Source: Dictyocoela muelleri
Taxonomy: Eukaryota; Microsporidia
Direction: 5' to 3'
Assembly (NCBI GenBank): GCA_016256075.1
Contig: SDVU01000425.1
Coordinates: forward strand, 1-12,512
Length of the DNA stretch: 12,512 bases
The notes beneath the pieces were generated by a model. It made no database searches, was not told the DNA's origin, and worked only from the letters and a program-made list of their open reading frames with translations. Position numbers and translations under genes: made by a program. Positions 1 through 7,590 of this stretch are shown one piece after another. Positions within the stretch are counted from its first letter, which is position 1, and each line of letters starts with the position of its first letter.

Positions 1-76
1 TTTTATTTTATTGAATTTGATTTTTTTTTTATAAAATTTAATTTTAATTTATTTTTTATTTTTTAAAAAAAATCAA

Positions 77-118
77 ATTGGGGCGAAAAATCCTGAATTT
101 CGCCCCAATGGGGCGAAA
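77..118. repeat. GC-rich hairpin cluster with three copies of GGGGCGAAA
   Basis: In very AT-rich surroundings, a 12-bp perfect inverted repeat (ATTGGGGCGAAA at 77-88, its complement at 98-109) is followed at once by a further direct copy of TGGGGCGAAA (109-118). The middle arm can therefore pair with either neighbour, giving two mutually exclusive hairpins. This lies just before the first recognisable reverse transcriptase sequence of the retroelement remnant. It could be an LTR or leader fragment, or an unrelated structure at the edge of a truncation. What is seen is the base pairing; any function is inference. Confidence 0.6.
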
Positions 119-125
119 CTCCGGA

Positions 126-960
126 TTACGTTCAGAAAATAATAGCAATTTACTCAGAGAGCTTGATTTTGTAAAAATATTTTTTGATGATCTTTAGATT
201 TTTAGTAATAATTATAACAAACACATCATGCATTTAGAACAGATTTTAGATTTCTTATCAAAACAGACATTATAATAAATATTGAAAAGAGTAATTTATT
301 CAAAATGAAGTAACCTATCTTGGTCAGATTATAAATAAAGATGAAAATAAACCTGAAACATCTAGATTAAATACTTTAAGTTAATGGGAACCAAAAACAA
401 AATAAAATTAATGAAAATAATTAGTTTAATACAATGGTATATACCTTATATAAAAAATTTAGCTCCAAGCTTGCACCTTTTACAAATATCTTAAAAAAAT
501 ATAAATCAGTAAAAACGTGGGGTAAATTAGAAAATGAATGTTTAGAAATTTAATTGCAGGATATTAAAAGTTCAACAATATAAAACTATCAAAATCTCAA
601 TAAAATATTTAAAATAATTACCGATGCTGTAATATTGGTGGAGGAGCTACTATAATGCAAGAAAAAAACTGTTAGATTTTTTTTAGCTATAAATTTAAAA
701 AATCAGAAATTAACTATAGCATAGTCGAAAAAGAATTTACTGTTATAATTAAAACACTCAACCATTTTGAGAACATTATAAAAGAATCAGTAATTGCAGT
801 TTATACAGAAAATATGAACATAATTAATTTTGATACTGTAGAATACAACCGAATAAAAAATTGGAAATGGATATTTAAAGATTTCAATGCATATTTAAAC
901 ATATAGAAGGTGAAGAAAACATTATATTAGACACAATTTCTAAGTTGAACATAATAAAAG
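126..960 (+). pseudogene. Reverse transcriptase (3' part) and RNase H relic of the first retroelement
   Basis: Conceptual translation shows an RT palm sequence ending in a Phe-Asp-Asp-Leu box, followed by the gypsy-typical block that reads like H-x2-HLEQIL and then a YLGQII-type motif near 315-335. This is where Ty3/gypsy elements have 'YLGhii' before the RT connection domain. From about 615 an RNase H-like stretch follows, including YSIVEKEFTVIIKTLNHFE (about 715-771), which matches the 'y...EkE.laii.al..f' block of gypsy RNase H. The sequence is broken repeatedly and cannot give a working enzyme. Assignment rests on motif order and is fairly sure; the exact domain limits are not. Confidence 0.75.
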
Positions 961-1189
961 TTAATGTGGAATACATAAAGAACGTTTAAAAACATAAATT
1001 TAAAAGATTTCACGAAAATACTGGATATCGCGGGATACTTGTAACATTCAAACTAAAAATTTGTTACTTAAAAATCCTGTCAGTAGAGAAAAAATTAGTA
1101 GTTTCATTAATAACCTTAAAATATGTCATAAATTAAAATATTTATATCCAACTATGGTAAAATTTATAGCAAAATAATAGCAATATCAA

Positions 1190-2000
1190 CAGTCGAAACA
1201 ATTGCCACCGACATAGATGGTCCATATACAATTAATCAATTTAAAATGAATTTTATAAATCTTATTCTAGTAATAACAGAAATATGCAGTAGATACACCG
1301 AAACATTTATTATTAATGACAAAAAAACTGAAACAAACGTCGATAATTTTTAAACACACTTAAAGAGACAGTAGTGACAAATAATGTATGTTGCGACCTA
1401 GGCAGACAATTTACATCGCAAAAATACATTGATATGTGTCTAAATAGAAACATAAATATTAAATTTATAACACTTGATACACTGCCGAAAAACTCTATTG
1501 TAGAACGTAAAATAAGAACGATAAATGAATTAATGATATATACTAAAGATAATTTTAAAATTCCATATATTATAAAACTAATTTATAACAGAATAAATCT
1601 AACTGTAGATGAAACTACCGGATATTTACCATACGAATTATATTTTAAAATAAACCTATACACAAATTACAAAATTCTTAACCTGAAAAAAATTCATGAG
1701 ACTGTAACTGAAAGAAACAAAATAAAAATCATTATCAAATAAATCAAGGGAAAATAAAACTAGAGTTACCCTTGAATTTAATTTTAAAGATTTTATTTAC
1801 GTCAAAAATAAAGAACTAGTAAACAGGAACATCTATGGAATGGACCATATGAAATCATTAAATACAGTAGAAATAAAATTAAAATTAAAAAAGGTTTAAT
1901 TGAACAATGGTTAAGTAAAAAGAACATTAGACCCGTTATAGAAGAGGTAGACAACAGCAACCCGGGAATTAACACGGGAATAATAAATACATTTCCATAA
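1190..2000 (+). pseudogene. Integrase relic of the first retroelement
   Basis: The DDE integrase core is recognisable: an IATDIDGPY motif with the first Asp near 1210, an ICSRYTE block near 1290, a region like the second-Asp 'D.GrqFtS' motif near 1398-1420, and NSIVERKIRTINE carrying the Glu near 1505. A C-terminal domain with the 'WNGPYEI' type of motif follows around 1836-1856, and translation ends near 2000. The best-preserved open stretch is about 1374-1742. Enough remains to place it as a Ty3/gypsy integrase, but the gene as a whole is broken. Confidence 0.82.
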
Positions 2001-2213
2001 ACATCCGTGAACTACAAGGTCGCAGAAACAAATTTATGATTAGTTTAGATAGGAGTTTCTATAATTAAATCTAATTTTGCTAAGTCTTATCATGAAACAA
2101 ATAATGTTTCAAAGTGAAGTTAAAAGAAAAAATTAAATAAATATTATTGGAGCAATATCTTTTAATAACAACAACTTTTACAAATTTAACGACAAGTCAT
2201 TAAAATTATATTA

Positions 2214-2245
2214 AGTCCATTTTTCTGAGAGAACAACTTGGACTT
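2214..2245. repeat. 7-bp inverted repeat near the 3' end of the first retroelement
   Basis: AAGTCCA at 2214-2220 pairs with TGGACTT at 2239-2245 across an 18-base loop. It sits in the non-coding tail after the integrase relic, just before the purine run that may precede the 3' LTR. A stem this short could arise by chance. Confidence 0.4.
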
Positions 2246-2455
2246 CTAATCTCCAGAAAGGTGGCACTGGGCAATATATATAATGAAAAGTATAAAAATT
2301 AATATTTATATAATTTTAATTCCATTATTTTAAATTTATTTATTTATCATTTTTGAAAATTAAATACTAAAAAATCATGTTTTTTTGTATTTTCCTATTA
2401 CATTTTCTTTTTTAACTAAATAATGTAAAAGTTAGAATTGGAGCAGAAATTGCGT

Positions 2456-2478
2456 CAACTCGCCTATTGGGCGAGTTG
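2456..2478. repeat. 9-bp perfect hairpin (CAACTCGCC / GGCGAGTTG)
   Basis: The two 9-base arms are separated by a 5-base loop (TATTG). The preceding AATTGGAGCAGAAA resembles the AATTGGGGCGAAAA beside the hairpin at 77-118, so the two could be diverged versions of one structured element, for instance an LTR segment. That link is inference from a short match. Confidence 0.55.
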
Positions 2479-3017
2479 CAGAATAGCCGAACCTTAGATT
2501 GTATAATTATAATCGATTTATATCTAGGATTCCTATTTATCCTAATAAAAATTTTTTATTTCGCATATTTAATTTGTAACTCTGAATAGCTTCGATTTCA
2601 ACCTTATATTTTTCAAATTTATTGTTTCTTATTTAATTAAAACATTTTTTATACCTTTTTAAGTCGGAAGAATTTTATGACATTTTTATTGAATTCTTTA
2701 TAAACAGTAGTAATATTTTTATTTAGTTCTCATAGTAATACTCTTCCGCTATTTTATATATTCATATTTTTTGGCATTTCAATTTGTAACGAATATTTTC
2801 ATGGTTATTTTGCCATCACGTTGTTAAATTTTAACTTTGAAATTTTATTATACGTTTCTTTTTACTATCTTGGCCACCCCATCATTTTTCTTCATGCATT
2901 TTTATCTAAATTATAGATAAAAAAAAATTTGAACTGGTATTGTTCTTCCTCTTTGGCTTTTTATTATTTAAATTCTGACATATGAAAAATTAAAATATTT
3001 TTTTTGTAAAAAAACTG

Positions 3018-3108
3018 CATCAAATCGTCGGTCGGCAAGTTGATGCTGTTTTAAAGATTCTAATTATTTCAAAGAGTTACCATCAATTCGCAGATCGGTT
3101 AGTCGATG
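3018..3108. repeat. Two related 28-bp hairpin units, 63 bp apart
   Basis: The units at 3018-3045 and 3081-3108 both start CATCAA and end GATG, and agree at about 21 of 28 positions. In the first, GCATCAA (3017-3023) pairs perfectly with TTGATGC (3040-3046). The second keeps only a CATC/GATG stem. The interiors share a TCGG core. They look like a diverged tandem duplication. No function is known to me. Confidence 0.5.
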
Positions 3109-3535
3109 TCATTTCTCTGTAGAATAATATAGAAATTTGAATTTAAGCCTTGGGTTAATCATAAATACAACATAATTTTGGCGGTAAAAATACGATTTGT
3201 ATTTTATAAGAGTTTAATATTAAAAATCTATATTTTATGCTAAAACGCGTTTAAAATAGACATAAAGAGGCAATTATAAATGAATTAGACCTTAAATGGG
3301 CTTTTCGTTTTGTATTATTCACTAACAGAAATCTTTAATATCTTATGTTCGTGATAATCTATGTTTAAGGCATGATTTTATGAATCATTTCTTGATGTTT
3401 ATTAATGATGAAGGTGTCGTATAGTAAACATTAGAGATTATGGGTTTATTTAAAGAGTGATATGCAAAAACAGAACAGAAAAAAAAATTGATCGATATCT
3501 TTTTGCTAGATTAATTTTTTTATAGTAAAAGATAT

Positions 3536-3825
3536 GACAATGAAGCAGAAGGGGTACTCCTAGGTGTGGGATGAGAGTGGCTACGCATATCGGCAAAATA
3601 AGTAATGAAAAGCAAAAATTCAAGAAAAAAATTCAATTACCTGTTCTTTCTGAGTCATTGATAAAACAATAAATCGCGTATACAGCTGAGATTCTAGGTA
3701 GCTGAGGTAGTGACGTATTATCGGAACACAAGAACCAAAGGTCACAGATCCACGGTAGGAAACAACTCTCCGGGTTGGCAGCAATGATTATGTCAGCATG
3801 AAATGTATATATAAATTAAGTGATT
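3536..3825 (+). repeat. Left arm of a diverged inverted duplication (relic of an unidentified protein gene)
   Basis: This stretch matches the reverse complement of 5700-5975 along its whole length, with islands of near identity: GACAATGAA at the outer end, CATTGATAAAAC, ATCGCGTATACAGC, ATCGGAACAC and GGTAGGA. By eye the arms agree at roughly 70%. Read on the + strand it looks like a decayed coding sequence (for example DNEAEGVLLGVG, then IAYTAEILGS) interrupted by stops and frame changes. A protein-like reading continues upstream to about 3430 (AKTEQKKKLIDIFLLD). I do not recognise the protein. The 'LLGVG..VATH' motif faintly recalls helical-repeat proteins, but this is not a call. Confidence 0.7.
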
Positions 3826-4350
3826 TTTAACAAATATGATTCGAAATCAGTTTCCGGGGTATTACAGTAATAATAAAAATATTTACAATTGATTTTTTTC
3901 TAATTTAAATAAAATAATTTAGTGTCGATGTTTTAAAATTATTTTAATCTTTGGGAGGCGCAAAAAAATTTTAATTTTTTTATTTGATTTTTTTTTAAAT
4001 TTCGTTTAAAAGTAGCTGGCTCATTTGAGTGTAGACCGGTTTCCGAACATACCGCAAAATTGTGATATATCCGATCTTTAAAAAATCTACAAACGACAAA
4101 ATTATTAAATTTTGTGTTTAAAAAAAAGATTCATTTGAATTTGATGATGGGTTTTTATTTTTTTCCATATAAATTTACATTTCTTATAATTATTGAATCA
4201 GGGATAGGGCAAATTGAAAAAAAATAATGCATAATAAGAAAATATACTGTGATTTATAAAAATTAAATTATAAAAATTTCTTGATTTATATAACCTATTT
4301 TTTTTGATTTTTTACTATTTAAAAAACCCACAAAATGATATCATCCGTCA
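3826..4350. other. AT-rich gene-free interval between the left repeat arm and the secreted-protein gene
   Basis: No coding sequence, RNA gene or strong repeat is seen. Two short similar segments, CAGTTTCCGGGGTATTACAG near 3848 and CGGTTTCCGAACATACCGC near 4038, are the only GC-richer spots. The right end forms the 3' flank of the minus-strand gene. Confidence 0.5.
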
Positions 4351-4356
4351 AAAAAT

Positions 4357-4362
4357 TTTATT
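4357..4362 (-). terminator. Possible polyadenylation signal AATAAA
   Basis: Read on the minus strand, AATAAA begins 10 bases past the TAA stop of the secreted-protein gene. In such AT-rich sequence the hexamer is common by chance, so this is only a candidate for 3'-end formation. Confidence 0.3.
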
Positions 4363-4371
4363 TTTTAAGAA

Positions 4372-5055
4372 TTATGATTTTTCAATCTCGCCGGTTTCTA
4401 AGAAGAAAGAGAATAATTCGATAGGTGATATATTATTTATACCTTCAATATATTCTTCAATTTTCTTTATATAGCATGTTTTGTTTTTTACTAAATCATA
4501 AAAGAATAGATAACCGACATTCAATATAAATGCAACACCCACATATCCACTATTCTCAATCTTATCGTAAAATTCTAAATTTTTCTGAAGGCAAAAAAGG
4601 TTTTTGAAATGTAATTTAAGAATGTTATTTTTATATATGATATTTTCAGATGTTTCCAGAGGAATAGGGGAAAAATTTACTACTCTTCTTACTAATTTAA
4701 ATCCAATATCATTTCCATTTTTATCGGCAAAAATAAAATTATTCGGAAATAATTCATCGGTATTATAATTTTCCTCACATATTTTTAATTTTTGTAAATC
4801 TTCCTTATCACAAATAAATGTATTTAAATACATCATTTGATTTCCTTTAAATACAAAAACATTATATGGATTATCTGAGAAAAAAATTTCTTTCAACTTT
4901 TCTTTAATCAAGCAAGAAGCTTTATTAAATTTTATTATCTCAACTATATCGATATTTTCATTGATAGTAACAGACAAATCTCGAGCCGTGTATACAAATG
5001 ATATAAAAAGTATAATGGAAACTACAAAATGGACAGTTTTCATCATATATTGCAT
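4372..5055 (-). CDS. Putative secreted protein, 227 aa, signal peptide
   Basis: This is the only convincing intact host gene in the window. The product has a basic residue at position 6, a hydrophobic segment at about 8-22 (VHFVVSIILFISFVY) and a plausible signal-peptidase site near residues 23-24. The mature part is about 200 residues, has no second membrane segment, is rich in Asn, Lys, Ile and Phe, and carries five cysteines (48, 82, 93, 155, 194). I recognise no domain. It would enter the secretory pathway and be exported, placed at the cell surface or on a secretory membrane. The ATG at 5055 is chosen because CCCC lies directly before it, a microsporidian start-site signature; Met4 or Met5 are alternatives. 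No neighbour shares its strand closely. It lies between two inverted copies of another sequence. A host-exposed or effector role is possible but unproven. Confidence 0.78.
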   Translation of the reverse strand: MQYMMKTVHFVVSIILFISFVYTARDLSVTINENIDIVEIIKFNKASCLIKEKLKEIFFSDNPYNVFVFKGNQMMYLNTFICDKEDLQKLKICEENYNTDELFPNNFIFADKNGNDIGFKLVRRVVNFSPIPLETSENIIYKNNILKLHFKNLFCLQKNLEFYDKIENSGYVGVAFILNVGYLFFYDLVKNKTCYIKKIEEYIEGINNISPIELFSFFLETGEIEKS

Positions 5056-5059
5056 GGGG
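5056..5059 (-). promoter_or_regulatory. CCCC motif abutting the start codon
   Basis: On the minus strand the sequence reads AAACAAACCCC immediately followed by ATG. C-rich runs next to the start codon are described for microsporidian genes, notably Nosema, where they are thought to set transcription or translation start. Here the run stands out against almost pure A/T and supports the start at 5055. Confidence 0.6.
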
Positions 5060-5699
5060 TTTGTTTTTTTCTTAAATTTATACTTTTTTTTGAAAAATAA
5101 TAAAAAAAATCACTAATGATGAAACATGTCCAATTTGATGTTTGGGCCTTTTTATATTAAAATTTTTATGTTTTAATTCTAGATTTTTTATTAAAATAGT
5201 TTTAACTATCTGTTTTTATTAATAAATATGAGTTTTTTATAATAATAAACATAATTTAATAAGATAAAATCTATTTCTTTGACATGTCGTTTTTTATCAA
5301 TCGCGACAATTACAATAAATGTTTCAAGAAGAGTGGACTAATAGAATTGATCTATTTATAAAAAATTAATTTTTCTTAAAATTTAAAAAATTAAATAAAT
5401 AAATATCTAGCCAAGTCTAGTCTATAAACAGGAAAAAATTAACGAAAAAAAAATGAAAAGAAAATATCGGCAAGATTAAATTAAAATGTTTAAAAATAAC
5501 TTTATACAATTCGATTTTTGGAGATAATAAAGTAAAAAAAATATAATTATGAAGCTATACTGGTAATTTAAGAATATTCAGTAATTAGTATTTAATGACT
5601 GTAAAATATCTAAAAATTTCTTTTAAATACAATGTAACAGGCATAAAATTTTGCGATATTTAAGTAAATTTTTAAAAAAATAAAATCAAAGATTATATA
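5060..5699. other. AT-rich upstream flank of the secreted-protein gene; no gene seen
   Basis: This is mostly poly-A/T sequence. TGTCG/CGACA near 5285-5307 is a weak 5-bp inverted repeat. TATATA-rich sequence at about 5694-5710 marks the inner border of the right repeat arm. Any further promoter elements for the minus-strand gene would be here, but I cannot tell them from background. Confidence 0.5.
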
Positions 5700-5975
5700 T
5701 ATTATATATTACATGATGACAACATTCATAGCTGTCAACACGTAATTTTGTCTCCTACCATAGTCTTTAGACATTAGATTATTGGTGTTCCGATTATTAG
5801 TCTCTACTAAGCCACCAAAAAGCTTTGCTGTATACGCGATTTTCGTTTTATCAATGAATTAGCAAGATACAGGTTATTAATGCTTTTTATGAATTTTTAT
5901 TTTTCTCTACAATTTGCCGAAATGCGTCGCAGCAATCATTCCCAAACCTAGGAAAGCACCTTCTGTTTCATTGTC
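5700..5975 (-). repeat. Right arm of the diverged inverted duplication (relic of the same unidentified protein gene)
   Basis: Its reverse complement aligns with 3536-3825. On the minus strand it keeps longer open stretches than the left arm: one of about 23 codons ending near 5910 (DNETEGAFLGLGMIAATHFG) and one of about 49 codons between 5855 and 5709 (including DKTKIAYTAKLFGGL and SKDYGRRQNYVL). The two arms agree best at the protein-like level in these segments (IAYTA, the EG.(F/L)LG.G motif and ATH.GK), which suggests an ancestral coding sequence rather than random repeat. Stops and frame changes show that neither copy works now. The family is unknown to me. Confidence 0.7.
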
Positions 5976-6113
5976 CTTTTAGAACATGTCTTAATCAGCT
6001 ATACCACACTTAACAGCTGTATATTAACACCATATATTTTTATAGTTTTTGATCGCTTAATGTCATTCTCTTATAATTTATTAGAGAGTTACGTCAGCCA
6101 GATTCAACTCGAT

Positions 6114-6225
6114 ACAAAAATTTTTGTTCATGCCAGTTTTGTGTTGTTTTTGAATTTTCATGTTGTTTTTGAATTTTCATGTTGTTTTTGAAAAATTAAA
6201 AAACAACACAAAATAAGAATAAAGC
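6114..6225 (-). repeat. Left arm of a second inverted repeat, with an internal 19-bp tandem duplication
   Basis: The reverse complement of this stretch matches 6492-6583 closely, including an exact 18-base block (GCTTTATTCTTATTTTGT) and the segments around AACTGGCATGA and CAAAAACAA. This arm carries an extra tandem copy of a 19-bp unit (6142-6160 and 6161-6179, followed by a partial third), which the right arm lacks. On the minus strand it encodes a broken version of the end of the small membrane protein at 6410-6655, with peptides like ENSKTTQNWHEQKFL. Confidence 0.75.
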
Positions 6226-6376
6226 GGGAATTCTCTGAATTTTTTTGTCTTACGTGCAGCATTTTAATTAATCACCACCTGTTTAATTTCTTTCTTAATT
6301 TTATCAAATGATCAGTATTTTAATTTTTTTGATCGAGAATTTTCCTTTCATTATCTGAAATTTGTTTTTTAAATAA

Positions 6377-6655
6377 TATATTGAATCTCATACTAGCGAA
6401 TTTCATTCTTTGAACAAAGTATACAATCCTAAATATCAGTATTTTTTATCATTAATAGGAAAAATTATTTTCATTACTGAATCTTTCATCTGCTTTATTC
6501 TTATTTTGTCTTTTTTTTTAATTTTTCAAAAACAATATGAAAATTCAAAAACAACACCAAACTGGCATGATCCAAAATTTTTACATTCAAAAGAGTTAAC
6601 CACAGAGCTTCCCGACCCAATTGACTTTACAAAGATTTTAGCAAAAACGCTTTAA
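6377..6655 (+). CDS. Possible small single-pass membrane protein or gene fragment without an ATG
   Basis: A frame of 92 codons is open from 6377 to the stop at 6653-6655. It contains no ATG; starting it at the TTG of 6410 would need a non-standard initiator. The translation has a long hydrophobic segment (from about SLIGKIIFITE to ILILSFFLIF, roughly residues 14-40 counted from 6410) and then a polar tail (QKQYENSKTTPNWHDPKFLH...). Part of it (6492-6583) is repeated in inverted orientation at 6114-6225, where the copy is broken. It may be the 3' part of a member of a multigene family whose front has been lost, or an exon. Whether it is expressed is open. No recognisable domain and no C-rich start motif. 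Confidence 0.4.
   Translation, partial: YIESHTSEFHSLNKVYNPKYQYFLSLIGKIIFITESFICFILILSFFLIFQKQYENSKTTPNWHDPKFLHSKELTTELPDPIDFTKILAKTL
6492..6583 (+). repeat. Right arm of the second inverted repeat
   Basis: This partners with 6114-6225 across a spacer of about 270 bases. Identity is high in the core (single substitutions around CAACAC/CACAAAACTGG), so this duplication looks younger than the pair at 3536 and 5700. Conservation follows the coding frame up to the Lys-Phe-Leu after the NWH motif and fades beyond it. Confidence 0.72.
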
Positions 6656-7123
6656 ATTTACAAAAAAAAATCAAAATCTTAAAATACATTTACATTTTGT
6701 AAATGCGATGAAAATTTTTGCTTTTAAAAAAATAAAATTTATCGTATTTAATATTTTCATATTTTTATAGTTGATTTATTGATACTATATTTTTATTTTG
6801 CATTGAGTGGATAATTCACTTTTTCCAAACCAAAAAATGCCGTAGGCATTTATTCTTTTTATAGGTTAATAATGCTTTCGCATTTTTTCGGTATTTTTTC
6901 GTCATTTTTCAGGAAAAATGCCCAAAAAAAATAAATCTTAAATAAATAAAAAAATATTTCTAATAAGTTTTTTTTAAAAAAAATATTATCGTCAAAATAT
7001 TTAATCATTTTATATATAGTTCAAAATTTTCAACAATATTTTTTAAAAAAAATCCATTCCAGTAAAAAACTCATAATTTTAGATAATATATTGTAGCACC
7101 CAAGGATTCTGCTACAATCAATA
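6656..7123. other. AT-rich gene-free interval containing a three-hairpin cluster
   Basis: No coding sequence. Apart from the three hairpins at 6835-6920 the interval is low-complexity A/T. GTAGCACCCAAGGATTCTGCTAC at about 7094-7116 has complementary ends (GTAGCA / TGCTAC) just before the minisatellite. Confidence 0.5.
6835..6920. repeat. Three consecutive perfect small hairpins
   Basis: AAATGCC-GTA-GGCATTT lies at 6835-6851, AATGC-TTTC-GCATT at 6871-6884, and CATTTTTC-AG-GAAAAATG at 6903-6920. All have very short loops, and all use ATGC or AATG motifs in their arms. They could belong to a structured non-coding transcript, a 3' end, or a repeat. I know no family with this layout. Confidence 0.5.
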
Positions 7124-7384
7124 ATGATAAAAATGATCAAAATCATTAAAATGATCAAAATGATCAAAATGACCAAAATGATCAAAATGATCGAAATGAT
7201 CGAAATGATCAAAATGGTCAAAATTATCGAAATGAACAAAATAATCAAAATGATCAAAATGATCAAAATGGTCGAAATGATCGAAATGATCGAAATGGTC
7301 GAAATGGTCGAAATGATCGAAATGGTCGAAATGATCGAAATGATGGAAATGATGGAAATGATGGAAATGATCGAAACTATAAAT
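7124..7384. repeat. 9-bp minisatellite, about 28 units (consensus ATGATCRAA)
   Basis: There are twenty-eight consecutive 9-base units from 7124 to 7375 and a degenerate 29th. Units at the left end are ATGATCAAA, those at the right end ATGATCGAA or ATGGTCGAA, and three neighbouring units near the right end (about 7340-7366) are ATGATGGAA. The period is a multiple of three, so several frames stay open on both strands (Met-Ile-Lys/Glu on +, His-Phe-Asp on -). These are a by-product of the repeat. There is no flanking coding sequence or start motif to support translation. Confidence 0.92.
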
Positions 7385-7474
7385 AGAGCGGCGATCCAAA
7401 ACCCAAGCACATCCGAAATATAACTTCAATAAATTCATTTACAAAATCACTTTATGTTAATCAGTTTAAATTCG

Positions 7475-7519
7475 GTGCATACCGCATCTTGAGCTCAATA
7501 AGAGATGAGAGCTATGCAC
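7475..7519. repeat. Two-tier hairpin in the leader of the second retroelement
   Basis: GTGCATA (7475-7481) pairs with TATGCAC (7513-7519). Inside it CATCT (7485-7489) pairs with AGATG (7503-7507), giving a stem with a small internal loop. It lies about 70 bases before the Gag start. LTR retroelement leaders often hold packaging or dimerisation structures, which is one possible reading. Confidence 0.5.
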
Positions 7520-7590
7520 GACACAACACAAATCCCAATATAAGAGAACTGAAAAGATTATAAGAGTCAATTGAAGACGATGAAAAAAAT

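Larger units (their letters stand above)
120..2270 (+). mobile_element. Old decayed Ty3/gypsy LTR retroelement remnant (late pol to 3' end)
   Basis: Parts recognised in order on the + strand: the reverse transcriptase region around the catalytic Asp-Asp box (near 180-195) with the following connection region to about 500; RNase H (about 615-960); integrase (about 1190-2000); then a non-coding 3' tail. The order RT-RNase H-integrase is that of Ty3/gypsy, not Ty1/copia. The front half (gag, protease, early RT) is absent, so the copy is 5'-truncated at about 120. A purine-rich run ending near 2261 followed by TGGCAC could mark the start of its 3' LTR, but there is no second LTR here to prove it. 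The coding region is interrupted many times and is clearly a fossil, much older than the element at 8882. Confidence 0.85.
2271..3420. other. AT-rich interval without a gene; carries several short hairpins
   Basis: I see no coding sequence here. The first 200 bases may be LTR sequence of the upstream remnant, but no second copy confirms this. Perfect stems stand out: CAACTCGCC with GGCGAGTTG at 2456-2478, AAAATAC with GTATTTT at 3187-3205, and the paired hairpin units at 3018-3108. The local GC-rich arms contrast with the surrounding poly-A/T tracts. Confidence 0.6.

Noticed and set aside
2214-2245. A bacterial-style terminator hairpin
   Set aside because: The loop is long and the stem short, and the setting is eukaryotic and inside a retroelement tail.
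4372-5055. Assignment of the secreted protein to a polar tube or spore wall family
   Set aside because: The sequence shows only a signal peptide and five cysteines. It lacks the repeats or biased composition by which I would recognise such proteins.
3536-5975. A DNA transposon with long terminal inverted repeats
   Set aside because: The arms read like decayed protein-coding sequence, their outer ends show no clear shared terminus or target duplication, and the gene between them has a signal peptide and no transposase motif.
6090-6120. A T-loop-like GATTCAACTC that could belong to a tRNA
   Set aside because: No acceptor, D-arm or anticodon stem could be folded around it, and it lies at the edge of an inverted repeat.
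7124-7384. CRISPR-like array
   Set aside because: Units of 9 bases abut with no unique spacers. It is a simple minisatellite in a eukaryotic context.
7118-7438. Minus-strand frame encoding a His-Phe-Asp repeat protein, and the overlapping Met-Ile-Lys/Glu frame on the + strand
   Set aside because: The 9-bp period keeps several frames open at once on both strands. There is no start motif, and the non-repeat ends are short and do not look like protein.
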